Shown here piece by piece: positions 42,841-53,699 of a stretch of 64,000 bases of DNA. The stretch is from Saccharopolyspora indica (lineage in GTDB: Bacteria > Actinomycetota > Actinomycetes > Mycobacteriales > Pseudonocardiaceae). The position numbers and the translations under genes were made by a program. The number at the start of each line of letters is the position of its first letter. The stretch's first letter is position 1. The notes beneath the pieces are model-generated. The model saw only the letters and a list, made by a program, of their open reading frames with translations, did no database searches and was not told the DNA's origin. Location of the stretch: positions 1-64,000 of the forward strand of contig NZ_JAQGLB010000027.1 in the NCBI RefSeq assembly GCF_027853965.1, given 5' to 3'.

Positions 42841-43371
42841 TCAGGCCGGCGGGAAGTTCCACTGCTGGGTCAGCGCTCCGGACTCCTGGTCCAGCACCGC
42901 CCAGAAGTTGCCGCCCGTGTTGAACGGGGTCACGACGCGACCGTCCGACCGCGCAACGATCAGGTGCCCGTTGCCCGCCGGCGGCAGGCCCCACTGCTGG
43001 TTGAACGCCTGGCCGCACTCCCGCTGCACCACCGCGGTCCGCCCGTCGGGCGCGGTGTAGTCGCCGACCGTGAGGCACTTGTTCGTGTCGACGTTGCGGA
43101 TCTGGTAGTAGCCGTCGCCGAGGAACTGCAGCCGCCACAGCTTCCCGCCGGGAGCTTCCTCGACGGCGATCGCCCAGACGACGATGTTGTCCGCCTTGTT
43201 CGCGCCGTACCCGGTAGGGATCAGCTTCTGGCCCGAGCTCACGTTGACGATGCGAACAGCGGTCTGCCGGGGCCCGGCGGCCTCCTGATCGGCTTGCGCG
43301 GAGAACGCCGCACCCGCCGGGAGCAGCAGGAGCGCGGCCAGCGACGCCACCGCGGAGAATCGGAAGCGCAT
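42841..43371 (-). CDS. Secreted ricin-type beta-trefoil lectin domain protein
   Basis: A 176-residue secreted protein. A signal peptide covers about 1-28 (basic start, then AVASLAALLLLPAGAAFS, probable cut near AFSAQA). The mature part is one RICIN beta-trefoil with repeats such as LWRLQFLGDGYYQIRN, KCLTVGDY, FNQQWGL and LTQQWNFPPA, which bind sugars. There is no attached enzyme domain. The ATG at 43371 is preferred because GAGAGGA lies eight bases upstream; an ATG two codons earlier is too close to it. It stands alone with its own terminator. Binding to plant or fungal polysaccharide is a guess. Confidence 0.85.
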   Translation of the reverse strand: MRFRFSAVASLAALLLLPAGAAFSAQADQEAAGPRQTAVRIVNVSSGQKLIPTGYGANKADNIVVWAIAVEEAPGGKLWRLQFLGDGYYQIRNVDTNKCLTVGDYTAPDGRTAVVQRECGQAFNQQWGLPPAGNGHLIVARSDGRVVTPFNTGGNFWAVLDQESGALTQQWNFPPA

Positions 43372-43547
43372 CGACATTTCCTCTCTGGGATCGTTGGAAC
43401 GACGGACGCGACCTCCCGTCGTCGTCCAGCGCCAACGATCGCCCCGTCCCCCACCACCCGCCGGACGAGCACGGCCAACGGGTGTCCCCCACCTGCAGCG
43501 CTACCCCTGCCCGGGCGAGAACCCACTGCTCCCAGCACGAATCGGCG

Positions 43548-44285
43548 TCACCCGGTGATGTGGCGCAGGTAGAGGCCGGGATCGGTGAGGTAGCGGCGCC
43601 AGTGGTCGACGAGGTCGAGGTCTTCCCACTTCACCCGGCGGATGCCGTGCTCGCCCACTTCGACGATGTCGGCTCCCGGTGTCGCGGCCAGGACCGGCGA
43701 GTGCGTCGCGCACACCACCTGCGCTCCGGTCCGGGCCAGCTCGTGCATCAGGCCGACCAGCTTGAGGCAGGACTCGAAGGACAGCGCGGCCTCCGGCTCG
43801 TCCATCACGTAGAAACCGCGCTCCCGGAACATCGCCTCGAACACGGCCAGGAACCCCTCGCCGTGCGACATCGCCGAGGTGTCGTCCTCCCAGTAGCCGT
43901 AACGGCCGTTGACCGCGTTCATCAGCCCGAACGCGGTCTCCGCGCGCAGGAAGAACCCCTTGCGGCGGGACCGCGGCCCGGTGATCATCCGGCTCCCGGC
44001 CGGGGTGGTCTCCAACGCCAGGACGTCGCCGAGCGGAGTCCTGGGCCGGTCGTTGACGTACTTGCGCCCCGCCCGGCCGCCGTGCGAGTCGAGCTTGAAG
44101 CCCTCCGCGATCGCCTCGACCAACGTCGACTTCCCGGAGCCGTTCTCACCGACCAGCATGGTCACCGGTGCGGTGAACGCCAGCCCGCGCTCGGCGAGCT
44201 CGGCGACGCACGGCACGGTGTAGGGCCACCTGTCGAACGACTCAGGACGCTTGCTGTCGGGGATGTAGGCGCGACGGACGAGCAT
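43548..44285 (-). CDS. Predicted ATPase, ABC/AAA_21-like
   Basis: A 245-residue soluble ATPase. It has the Walker A motif GENGSGKSTL, a family signature around TSAMSHGEGFLAVF, the Walker B motif GFYVMDEPEAALSF and the switch histidine in CATHSPVLA. These short SMC/ABC-like proteins (AAA_15/AAA_21) include components of defence systems and stand-alone ATPases. ATG at 44285 has GGGAAGG three bases upstream; the longer frame to 44339 is unlikely. No effector gene sits beside it, so I would not call it a defence system. Function unknown. Confidence 0.85.
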   Translation of the reverse strand: MLVRRAYIPDSKRPESFDRWPYTVPCVAELAERGLAFTAPVTMLVGENGSGKSTLVEAIAEGFKLDSHGGRAGRKYVNDRPRTPLGDVLALETTPAGSRMITGPRSRRKGFFLRAETAFGLMNAVNGRYGYWEDDTSAMSHGEGFLAVFEAMFRERGFYVMDEPEAALSFESCLKLVGLMHELARTGAQVVCATHSPVLAATPGADIVEVGEHGIRRVKWEDLDLVDHWRRYLTDPGLYLRHITG

Positions 44286-44418
44286 GAACCTTCCCGGTCG
44301 GTAGCAGTGGGGAACACGGCCGCCCCGAGCCTCGCACACACCCGCGACGCCGGAGGACGACGACCGCGCGGGAGGTCATACCCTGGGGCGCTCGGGTTCG
44401 GTCGTGGGAGGAGCGGGG

Positions 44419-44871
44419 ATGCGGGAAGGCGAAGTGGTGGGCGATTTCGCGCTGCCGGATCAGGACGGGGCGGAGCGGAAGCTGTCCGAGCTGGTCTCCG
44501 GTGGGCCGGTCGTGCTGTTCTTCTACCCGGCGGCGATGACCACCGGGTGCACCGCGGAGGCATGCCACTTCCGGGATCTGGCCGCCGAGTTCGGCGAGAT
44601 CGGCGCGCAGCCGGTGGGGATCAGCGCCGACCAGGTCGGCAAGCAGCAGCAGTTCGCGCAGGCGCACGGCTTCGGGTTCCCGCTGCTGTCCGATGTCGAC
44701 GGTGCGGTCGCGCGGCAGTTCGGCGTCAAGCGCCGGTTCGGGCCGATCCCGGTCAAGCGGCACACCTTCGTCATCGACGAGCAGCGCCGGGTGCTGGCGG
44801 TGATCCGCAGCGAGTTCCGCATGGGACTGCACGCCGACAAGGCGCTCGAAGTCCTCGAGCAGCGCTCATAG
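44419..44871 (+). CDS. bcp: Peroxiredoxin, bacterioferritin comigratory (Bcp/PrxQ) type
   Basis: A 150-residue atypical 2-Cys peroxiredoxin that reduces hydrogen peroxide and organic peroxides with thioredoxin or mycoredoxin. The peroxidatic cysteine lies in TTGCTAEACHFRD, with the resolving cysteine five residues later (C-x4-C), the PrxQ signature; FPLLSDVDG and the tail also fit. ATG at 44419 has GGGAGGAG upstream; the longer frame from 44404 is unsupported. Its stop overlaps the convergent TRIC-channel gene by six bases. Confidence 0.93.
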   Translation: MREGEVVGDFALPDQDGAERKLSELVSGGPVVLFFYPAAMTTGCTAEACHFRDLAAEFGEIGAQPVGISADQVGKQQQFAQAHGFGFPLLSDVDGAVARQFGVKRRFGPIPVKRHTFVIDEQRRVLAVIRSEFRMGLHADKALEVLEQRS

Positions 44872-45510
44872 CGCCGCTCCACCGCGGGCCAGCGGCGCGC
44901 GCCAGCCGAAGCGCAGCGCGAGCAGCCGCACCACGATCGCCAGCAGCGCCGCGAAGGCGCTGGTGATCGGCGTCAGCGCCCCGGTGACCGCCAGCAGGGC
45001 GACCAGACCGCTGCCCAGCAGCGCGGGCACCGCGTAGATCTCGCTCTCCGGGTGCAGCAGCGCCGGGACGTCCCCGGCCAGCACGTCGCGGATGGCGCCG
45101 CCACCGATCGCGGTCGCGGCGCCCAGCGCGATCGCGGCCAGCGGGTGCATGCCGAAGTTCAGCGCCTTGATGCTGCCCGCCACGCAGAACACGCCCAGCC
45201 CGATCGCGTCGAAGAACAGCACGAACCGGCGGATCCGGGCCAGCCGGGGATGCCAGAAGTACACCACCGCCGAGGCGATCAGCGGCGTGGTGAAGTAGGC
45301 GATGTCGGTGAAGGCCACCGGCGGCACCGCGCCGATCACCAGGTCCCGGAACACCCCGCCGCCCAGCGCGGTCACCTCGGCCAGCACCACGATGCCGACG
45401 ACGTCGAAGCGCTTGCGCACGGCGAGCAGCGCGCCGGAGAGCGCGAACGCGAAGATCCCGATCAGGTCCAGGACTTCCTGCACCAGCGGGTTGAGGATCG
45501 CGGTGACCAC
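44866..45510 (-). CDS. TRIC-type trimeric intracellular cation channel (UPF0126)
   Basis: A 214-residue membrane protein with seven helices made of two repeats. Each repeat has the family Gly-rich motif: TALGGGVFRDL (about residue 48) and TAIGGGAIRDVL (about 134). Bacterial TRIC proteins are potassium-permeable trimeric channels related to those of animal endoplasmic reticulum. GTG at 45510 has GGAGGTAG eight bases upstream. It stands between bcp and the sugar ABC operon, with no evident link to either. Confidence 0.92.
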   Translation of the reverse strand: MVTAILNPLVQEVLDLIGIFAFALSGALLAVRKRFDVVGIVVLAEVTALGGGVFRDLVIGAVPPVAFTDIAYFTTPLIASAVVYFWHPRLARIRRFVLFFDAIGLGVFCVAGSIKALNFGMHPLAAIALGAATAIGGGAIRDVLAGDVPALLHPESEIYAVPALLGSGLVALLAVTGALTPITSAFAALLAIVVRLLALRFGWRAPLARGGAAL

Positions 45511-45573
45511 CGGATGGTTCTACCTCCCCGGCCCCGCCGGTGCACCCGCGCCCCGGGCTCAGCACCTTCCGGC

Positions 45574-46578
45574 TCAGGCGGGCGGGTTGTCGCAGGAGGG
45601 GTTGAGGAGGTTCTGGACCTCCGGGCTGTCCACGTTGTCCTTGGTGATCAGGGTCGAGCCGGTGTCGGTGTCCGGCGCCGGGTTCGGCTCGCCGCGGATC
45701 TCGGCCACCGCCGCGTTCACCGCGGCGTAGCCCATCTTGAACGGGTTCTGCGCGATCAGGCCGGTGATCACGCCGTCGCGCAGGGCCTGGATCTCGCCCT
45801 CCGAGGTGTCCCAGCCGATGATCTTGACCTGGCCCACCTTGCCCGCCTGCCGGACCGCTTCGGCCGCGCCGAGCACGCTCGGCTCGTTGGCCGCGTAGAT
45901 GCCGTTGAGGTCCGGGTTCGCGGTCAGGATGTCCTGGGTGACCTGCAGCGCCCGGTTGAAGTCGCTCTCGCTGGACTGCTGGGCGACCAGCTGCAGTCCC
46001 GGGTGCTTGGCCATGCCCCGCTTGAAGCCCTCGCCGCGCGTCTCGTTGGTGCTGGTGCCCGCCTGGAACTCGATGAACGCCACCTTGCCGCGCCCGCCGA
46101 GCTGCTCGGCCAGCACGTCGGTGGCCTGCTCGGCGGCGGCCACGTTGTTGGTGGCGTACACCGGGACGTCGGGCGGCTGCGGCGAGGTCCCGGAGTCCAT
46201 GTTGACCACCGTGGTGCCCTGGCCCTGCGCGGACTTGGTGACGTCGGCCAGCGCCTTGGCGTCCGTCGCGGCGTAGACCAGGCCCTTGACGTCGCCCTGC
46301 GCCAGCAGGCTCTGCAGCAGGCTCTGCTGGCCGCTGACGTCGCTCTCCGCGTGCACGCCGTCCCAGTGCACCGTGACGTCCGGCTGCTTGCCGCCCGCGC
46401 ACTCCGCGCCGACCCGCACGTTCTCCCAGAAGTCGAAGCCGATCGCCTTCGGCACCACCGCGATCTTGATCGGCCCGCCCTGCTCGCCTCCGCCGCCGGT
46501 CTGCTCGCGCACCCCGACGCTGCAGCCCGCCGCCACCACCGAGACCAGCACGCACGCCGCGGTCAGAACCTTCTTCAT
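45574..46578 (-). CDS. Sugar ABC transporter, substrate-binding lipoprotein
   Basis: A 334-residue lipoprotein. The lipobox is VVAAGCS (cysteine about residue 19). The rest is an RbsB-like periplasmic binding fold for sugars: IKIAVVPKAIGFDFWENV at the start of the mature part, NNVAAAEQATDVLAEQL, then FQAGTSTNETRGEGFK and GIYAANEPSVLGAAEAV. It is the third gene of the minus-strand operon ATPase, permease, binding protein, beginning 37 bases after the permease stop. The order is unusual only in that the binding protein comes last. The sugar is unknown; family members bind ribose, xylose, rhamnose or inositol. Confidence 0.93.
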   Translation of the reverse strand: MKKVLTAACVLVSVVAAGCSVGVREQTGGGGEQGGPIKIAVVPKAIGFDFWENVRVGAECAGGKQPDVTVHWDGVHAESDVSGQQSLLQSLLAQGDVKGLVYAATDAKALADVTKSAQGQGTTVVNMDSGTSPQPPDVPVYATNNVAAAEQATDVLAEQLGGRGKVAFIEFQAGTSTNETRGEGFKRGMAKHPGLQLVAQQSSESDFNRALQVTQDILTANPDLNGIYAANEPSVLGAAEAVRQAGKVGQVKIIGWDTSEGEIQALRDGVITGLIAQNPFKMGYAAVNAAVAEIRGEPNPAPDTDTGSTLITKDNVDSPEVQNLLNPSCDNPPA

Positions 46579-46615
46579 CCCCGAGCTCCCTTGCTCATCA
46601 CCGGACTCCTGCCGC

Positions 46616-47618
46616 TCACGCGGTGTCGCCGCCGAGCTTGCGCCGCTGGTAGCGGTCCCACCAGACCGCCAGCCAGATGATCACGCCGATCAGCACGTTC
46701 TGGTAGAAGGTGCCGATGTTGAGCTGGACCGCGCCGTTGCGGATGACCGCGACGAGGAAGGCGCCGATCAGCGAACCCAGCACGGTGCCGCGGCCGCCGA
46801 ACAGGCTGGCGCCGCCGATGACGACGGCGGCGATCACGTCCAGCTCCAGGCCTTCGCCGAAGTTCGGCTGGCCGGAGTTGATCCGCGAGGCGGCGATCAT
46901 GCCACCGAGCCCGGCCAGCGCGCCGGAGAGCACGTAGACCAGCGTCGTGTAGCGCTTCACCGGCACGCCCGACAACCGCGCGGCCTCCATGTTCGAGCCC
47001 ATCACGTAGGCGTAGCGGCCCAGCCTGGTCCGGGTCAGCACCAGGTGCCCGAGCACCGCGACCACCGCGATCAGCACCACCGGGATCGGGATGGCGTTGA
47101 TGACGCCCTGGCCGAGCAGCCGGAACGACTCCGGTGCGCCGAACACCGCGACCGCGCCGGTGGCGATCAGCACCAGCCCGCGGCCGACGCTGAGCATGCC
47201 CAGCGTCGCGATGAACGGCGGCAGCCCCACCACCGACACCAGCAGCCCGTTCACCAGCCCGGCCACCGCGCCGACGGCGATGCCGCCGAGGATGCCGATC
47301 AGCGGGTTGAACCCGTGCTCGGCCATCAGCAGCACGCCGATCACGCCGGAGAGCGCGGCCACCGAGCCCACCGACAGGTCGATGCCGCCGGTGATGATCA
47401 CCAGCGTCACGCCGACCGCCATCACCGCGTTCACCGAGGTCTGCGAGCCCAGGTTGAACAGGTTGTCGGCGGTGAGGAACGACGGTGCGATGACCGACAG
47501 CACCACGAACACGACGATCAGCGCGCCCGCCGCCGCGACCTGCGAGACCGCACCGGACATGCGGTCGCCCAGCGCACCCAGCAACCCGCGGTCCGATGTG
47601 GACGGTTCGGTGGCCGGA

Positions 47619-47626
<8 letters not shown>
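46616..47626 (-). CDS. Sugar ABC transporter permease (RbsC type)
   Basis: A 336-residue permease with eight to ten helices. It has the RbsC-family blocks TLVIITGGIDLSVGSV, LPPFIATLGMLSVGRGLVL, ARLSGVPVKR and SRINSGQPNFGEGLELDVIAA (shown in part as SRINSGQPNFGEGLEL) and the family motif GGASLFGGRGT. ATG at 47626 overlaps the end of the ATPase gene by eight bases, so they are co-translated. It moves the sugar delivered by the lipoprotein at 45574-46578. Confidence 0.95.
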
Positions 47627-49142
<1,516 letters not shown>

Positions 49143-49413
49143 GCGCGCCTCCCTCGATCGCGGTGATCGTTCCTCGGGCTCGCAGTGCGCCGGATCATAC
49201 CCACAACACCGACGCCGAGAAAGGGTTGGAACGAAGCCAAGTATTCGATTACCAGCCCGCACCGGCAGCGGCAATGCGGCGGCCCGCGGTGGGGGAACCG
49301 CTGCCAGGCCGATCGGGCAGCCAACGCCCCCGGGGCACCACACGGCTCCGGTGACAGCCTCTAAGCTCGAACCGGACGAATTCGCGATCTCGTGGACAGG
49401 AGGCCGATAGCCC

Positions 49414-51036
49414 GTGCAGCCGTTGCTGGCCAGCGACCCGCACCGGGTAGGCGACTACCGGCTGCTCGCCCGGTTGGGGCGCGGCGCGATGGGCGGGGTC
49501 TACCTCGGCCGCTCGCGCGGCGGCCGGGTCGTGGCGGTCAAGGTGATCAGGCCCGATCTGGCCGAGGACCCGGAGTTCCGGGAGCGGTTCCGCCGCGAGG
49601 CGATCGCCGCGAGCTCGGTCGGCGGGTTCTGGACCGCCGCCGTGGTGCACGCCGATCCGGACGCCGAGCAGCCCTGGCTGGCCACCGAGTACGTGCCGGG
49701 CCCGACCCTGCACCAGGCGGTGGCCGACCACGGACCGCTGCCGGAGGCGACGGTGCGCGGCCTGGGGGCCGGGCTCGCCGAAGCGCTGATCGCGATCCAC
49801 CGCGCCGCGCTGGTGCACCGCGACCTGAAACCGGCCAACGTGCTGCTCGGGCCGGACGGTCCGCGCGTCATCGACTTCGGCATCTCGCGGGCGATGACCG
49901 GCAGCGCGCTGACCGCGACCGGCATGTTCATGGGCACGCCCGGCTTCTTCTCCCCGGAGCAGACCCTGGGCACCGAGGTGGGCCCGCCCAGCGACGTCTT
50001 CTCGCTCGGCGCGGTGCTGGTGTTCGCCGCCACCGGCCGCGGCCCGTTCGGCGAGGAGAGCACCGCCACCCTGCTCTACCGGGTGGCCCACGCCGAGCCG
50101 GACCTGTCCGAGGTGCCGGACGGACTGCGCCCGCTGCTGGCCGCGTGCCTGGCCAAGGACCCGGCGGCCCGCCCGACGCCCGGTCAGATGCTGGACGAGA
50201 TCGGCGAATCCAGTCCGCACGGCAACCAGTGGCTGCCGCCGGCGATCAGCGATGTGATCGCCCAGCACGCCACGCAGCTGCAGCAGACGGCCAGCGCGCA
50301 GCTGCCCGACACTCCCCCGCCGCAGCCGGTCGCCGCACCGCGGCCGGCGACCCGCACCTACACCCAGGCCGCGCCCGCAGCACCGGCACCGGCGGCTCCG
50401 GCACCCGCGCCGCAACCGCCGGTGCCGGTCGCCGCGGCGCGGGCCGAGGTCGCGCCGGTGCGCGACAAGATCGTGCCCGCGCAGCCCCGGCAGACCTCCC
50501 AGCAGCCGCAGGTCCGCCGCGACAACCCCGGGCCGGTGTTCACCACCGCCGGGCGCTTCCGCGCGCTGCTCTCCGCTGCCGTCTGCGTGGCGATCATGTT
50601 CGGGGCCTACGAGCTGTTCCGCAACGTCCTCGGCCCCGGTGACCGGTTCCTGATCTTCCAGATCGGCATGCTGCTGCTGGGTCTCAGCGCGGCCTGGTCG
50701 GTGGCCAGGGCGGTGCTGCCCGGCCTGCTCTTGAAGGTCAACAGCGACGGCCTGCTGATCTCGCGGATGGGCCTGAAGCGGGAGATCCCGTGGAGCCAGG
50801 TCCAGCGGGTCGGCGTGGTCGGCAGCGGCAAGCGGGCCTCGGTGGCGGTGTGGTTCACCGAGGGCACCGCTCCGCGCTCGGCGCCGTGGCACCGGCTCCG
50901 CCCGCACCACGGCGGCCACCTGGTCTTCCCGATCGGCGCGACCGGCGGCTGGCTCAGCCGCCGCCAGGAGATCCGCCGGATCCGCACGGCCCTCCAGCAG
51001 TACGCCCCGGGCCGCTACGACACCCGCATGATGTGA
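49414..51036 (+). CDS. Membrane Ser/Thr protein kinase (PknB family)
   Basis: A 540-residue eukaryotic-type kinase. The kinase domain (about 10-265) has the glycine loop LGRGAMGGVYLG, lysine in VAVKVIRPD, catalytic loop ALVHRDLKPANVLL, DFGIS and GTPGFFSPEQ. A long Pro/Ala-rich linker (270-370) leads to two membrane helices (about 390-410 and 415-440) and a C-terminal domain of about 100 residues that resembles a bacterial PH domain (LLISRMGLKREIPWSQVQRV). There are no PASTA repeats, so the signal is not muropeptide in the usual way. GTG at 49414 has AGGAGG. Divergent from the sugar ABC operon. Confidence 0.92.
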   Translation: MQPLLASDPHRVGDYRLLARLGRGAMGGVYLGRSRGGRVVAVKVIRPDLAEDPEFRERFRREAIAASSVGGFWTAAVVHADPDAEQPWLATEYVPGPTLHQAVADHGPLPEATVRGLGAGLAEALIAIHRAALVHRDLKPANVLLGPDGPRVIDFGISRAMTGSALTATGMFMGTPGFFSPEQTLGTEVGPPSDVFSLGAVLVFAATGRGPFGEESTATLLYRVAHAEPDLSEVPDGLRPLLAACLAKDPAARPTPGQMLDEIGESSPHGNQWLPPAISDVIAQHATQLQQTASAQLPDTPPPQPVAAPRPATRTYTQAAPAAPAPAAPAPAPQPPVPVAAARAEVAPVRDKIVPAQPRQTSQQPQVRRDNPGPVFTTAGRFRALLSAAVCVAIMFGAYELFRNVLGPGDRFLIFQIGMLLLGLSAAWSVARAVLPGLLLKVNSDGLLISRMGLKREIPWSQVQRVGVVGSGKRASVAVWFTEGTAPRSAPWHRLRPHHGGHLVFPIGATGGWLSRRQEIRRIRTALQQYAPGRYDTRMM

Positions 51037-51039
51037 CCC

Positions 51040-51813
51040 TCAGGCCGGTGCGCGGTTGAACGCCGCCCGGGCCCAGAGGTAGCCGCCCAGGGCGATGGCC
51101 GCGCACCAGCCCACCGCGAGCATCCCGTCAACACCGACCGGGGTTCCCATCAGCAGGCCGCGGATGGTCTCGATGATCGGGGTGAACGGCTGGTTCTCGG
51201 CGAACCAGCGCACCGCGGGCGGCATCGAACCGGTCGGCACGAAGGCGCTGCCGATGAACGGCAGGAGCGACAGGGGCAGCACGATGTTGCTCGCCGTCTC
51301 CACGCTCTTGGTCATCAGGCCCGCCGCCGCCGAGATCCAGCTCAGCGCGAAGCTGACCAGGGTCAGCAGCCCGAGCGCGGCCAGCCAGCCCAGCGGACCG
51401 GCCGCCGGCCGGAAGCCGACCAGCAGCGCGACCGCGGTGATCAGCACGACGCTGAGCACCGTCTGCACGGTGCCGCCCACCACGTGCCCGGTCAGCACCG
51501 AAGCGCGGGAGATCGGCATGGTGCGGAACCGGTTGATGATGCCCTCGGTCATGTCCGAGCACACCGAGATCGCCACCGTCATCGAGCCGGACGCCGCGGC
51601 CATCAGGATGATGCCGGGCGCGAGGTAGTCGACGTAGCTGCCGCCCCCGCCCAGACCGGCGCCCAGCACGCCACCCAGGACGTAGACGAACAGCAGCAGC
51701 ATGACGATCGGCATGCCGACCACCGACAACGTCATCGACGGGTAGCGCAGCGCGTGCAGGAGGTTGCGCCGCAGCATCGTCCGCGAATCGCGCACCGCGT
51801 GGGCGATGGTCAT
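51040..51813 (-). CDS. ABC-2 type exporter permease (DrrB-like)
   Basis: A 257-residue permease with six helices and the ABC-2 signature region RFRTMPISRASVLTGHVV, as in the daunorubicin exporter DrrB. ATG at 51813 overlaps the stop of the ATPase gene (ATGA). It ends four bases after the convergent kinase stop. Together with the ATPase it should export a lipid, peptide or drug; the substrate is unknown. Last gene of the operon that begins with the RHH regulator. Confidence 0.92.
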   Translation of the reverse strand: MTIAHAVRDSRTMLRRNLLHALRYPSMTLSVVGMPIVMLLLFVYVLGGVLGAGLGGGGSYVDYLAPGIILMAAASGSMTVAISVCSDMTEGIINRFRTMPISRASVLTGHVVGGTVQTVLSVVLITAVALLVGFRPAAGPLGWLAALGLLTLVSFALSWISAAAGLMTKSVETASNIVLPLSLLPFIGSAFVPTGSMPPAVRWFAENQPFTPIIETIRGLLMGTPVGVDGMLAVGWCAAIALGGYLWARAAFNRAPA

Positions 51814-52757
51814 CGCAGCACCTCCTGGGCAGCTTCGGGGGCTCCGGTGAGCGCGAGGAAGACGTCGTCGAGGTCGGGGGTGTGCACGGACAGCCCTTCG
51901 ACCTTGATCGACTCCTGGTCGAGCCGGTCCAGCAGCGCCCGGAGCGTCTGCAGGCTGCCGTCGCCGGGAACCTGCAGGGTCAGCGCCTCGTCGTCGCGGG
52001 CGAGCACGCCGAACGCGCCCGCCGCCGATTCGAGCTCGGTGATGTCGCCGAACTGCAGGCGGACGTGGCCGCCCGGGATCCGGCTCTTCAGCTCCGCCGC
52101 GGTGCCCTCGGCGACGATCCGGCCGCCGTCGAGCACGGCGATGCGGTCGGCGAGCTGGTCGGCCTCCTCCAGGTACTGCGTGGTGAGGAAGATCGTCACG
52201 CCGTCGGCCACCAGCTCCCGGATCAGCTGCCACATGACGCGGCGGCTGCGCGGGTCGAGGCCGGTGGTCGGCTCGTCCAGGAAGATGATGCGCGGCTCGC
52301 CGATGAGGGTCATCGCGATGTCGAGCCTGCGGCGCATGCCGCCGGAGCAGGTCGAGGCCGGTTTGCGGGCGGCTTCCCGCAGGTCGAACCGGTCGAGCAG
52401 CTCGGCGGCGCGACGCCGCCCCACCGCGCGCGGCAGGTGCCGCAGGTCGGCCATCAGCAGCAGGTTCTCCTCGGCGGTGAGCAGGTCGTCCACCGCGGCG
52501 AACTGGCCGGTGACGCCGATCGCCGACCGGACCAGGTCGGGCTCGGTCGCCGGGTCGTGCCCGGCGACGCGTATCGCCCCGGCGTCGGCGCCGAGCAGCG
52601 TGCTCAATATCTGCACCGTGGTGGTCTTGCCCGCCCCGTTGGGGCCCAGCAGCGAGAAGATGCTGCCTTCCGGGATCCGCAGGTCGATCCCGTCGAGCAC
52701 GAGCTTGTGACCGTAGGACTTGCGCAGTCCGACGGCTTCGATCGCCGGCTTCGTCAT
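51810..52757 (-). CDS. ABC exporter ATP-binding protein (DrrA-like)
   Basis: A 315-residue ATPase with Walker A GPNGAGKTTTVQIL, signature STCSGGMRRRLDIAM, Walker B IIFLDEPTTGLDP and the H-loop region replaced by TTQYLEEADQLAD, as in DrrA. The C-terminal 80 residues form the extra domain found in DrrA proteins. ATG at 52757 has GGAGG five bases upstream. It follows the DUF4097 gene by twelve bases and overlaps the permease gene. Confidence 0.95.
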   Translation of the reverse strand: MTKPAIEAVGLRKSYGHKLVLDGIDLRIPEGSIFSLLGPNGAGKTTTVQILSTLLGADAGAIRVAGHDPATEPDLVRSAIGVTGQFAAVDDLLTAEENLLLMADLRHLPRAVGRRRAAELLDRFDLREAARKPASTCSGGMRRRLDIAMTLIGEPRIIFLDEPTTGLDPRSRRVMWQLIRELVADGVTIFLTTQYLEEADQLADRIAVLDGGRIVAEGTAAELKSRIPGGHVRLQFGDITELESAAGAFGVLARDDEALTLQVPGDGSLQTLRALLDRLDQESIKVEGLSVHTPDLDDVFLALTGAPEAAQEVLR

Positions 52758-52769
52758 CTCGTCCTCCGC

Positions 52770-53621
52770 TCAGGCCTCGGTGGAACGGCGGACGGTGATG
52801 TCGCCGAACGAGGTCCGGGCGCGCACCTCCACCTTCTCGTCGGGTTCGGCCGGGCCGTCCGCGGCGGTCAGCGAGTTGTGCACGCGCCCGAAGGAGGACC
52901 GCACGTCCAGCCAGGCAGCGCTGCCCTCGCGGATGCCGATCTCCAGGCCGCCCATGGACGTCGCGAGCGCCACCTCGCCGCGGACGACCTCGCCGATGCG
53001 GATGGTCCCGTTGGCGGTCTTGGCGTTCACCGACGCCTGCGCGCTGTCCACCGTGATGTCGCCGTTGGCGGCGCTCACCCGCAGATCGCCGCCGACCAGC
53101 CCGATCCAGCTCGCGCCGTTGGAGTTCTTGATCGCCGCCGAGCCCTCGATCTCGCTGACGCGCAGGCTTCCGCTGTGGGTGGTGATCTCGGCGCGGCCCG
53201 CGACGTGCTCGACGCTGACGTCACCCGCGGCGGTGCTCAGGGTCAGTGCGTCGGTCCGGTCGAGCTGCAGGTGACCGGCCGCGGTCTTGAACCGGCACTC
53301 CCCGAGCACGCCCTCGGAGCGGAAGCTCGCCGCGGCCGCGTCGACGCGCAGCCGCGAAGCGGCCGGGAGCTCGACCACCACGTCCACGGAGCCGACCTTG
53401 CTGAACGGCGACCGCCCCTTCGGCCCCAGGATCTGCAGGTTCCCGTTCGAGCAGGTGACCTTGACCTGCTCCGCGGTCTTGACGTCCTTGCTGTCGGAGC
53501 TGTCGGTGGGACGCACTTCGACCACGGTGTCCACGCGGTCGTCGCCCGCGACGATGCGGACGTCGCCGAGCGCGAGCTCGATGGTCGCGGTGATCGGTTC
53601 GGGCGTGTCGAATTTCGGCAT
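52770..53621 (-). CDS. DUF4097 beta-strand-repeat protein
   Basis: A 283-residue protein of the DUF4097 (adhesin-like) family: repeated short beta strands with Asp/Gly/Ala turns (LTLSTAAGDVSVEHV, AEITTHSGSLRVSE, GDLRVSAANGDITVDS, GTIRIGEV) that should fold as a right-handed beta-solenoid. There is no signal peptide or membrane helix, so it is probably cytoplasmic here. ATG at 53621 has GGAGGG upstream. In actinobacteria it is commonly found with DrrA/B-type exporters, as here. Function unknown. Confidence 0.9.
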   Translation of the reverse strand: MPKFDTPEPITATIELALGDVRIVAGDDRVDTVVEVRPTDSSDSKDVKTAEQVKVTCSNGNLQILGPKGRSPFSKVGSVDVVVELPAASRLRVDAAAASFRSEGVLGECRFKTAAGHLQLDRTDALTLSTAAGDVSVEHVAGRAEITTHSGSLRVSEIEGSAAIKNSNGASWIGLVGGDLRVSAANGDITVDSAQASVNAKTANGTIRIGEVVRGEVALATSMGGLEIGIREGSAAWLDVRSSFGRVHNSLTAADGPAEPDEKVEVRARTSFGDITVRRSTEA

Positions 53622-53699
53622 GGCAGTGCCCTCCTGGGGACTTCGATGAGCATCCCCGCTGGTCGGGGATGTGCGGTGAGCGGAAAGTTCCGGTGGTGG

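Noticed and set aside
43548-44285. Orphan ATPase as part of a defence system (OLD/Gabija/retron-like)
   Set aside because: There is no nuclease, helicase, reverse transcriptase or toxin gene beside it; neighbours are a lectin and a peroxiredoxin.
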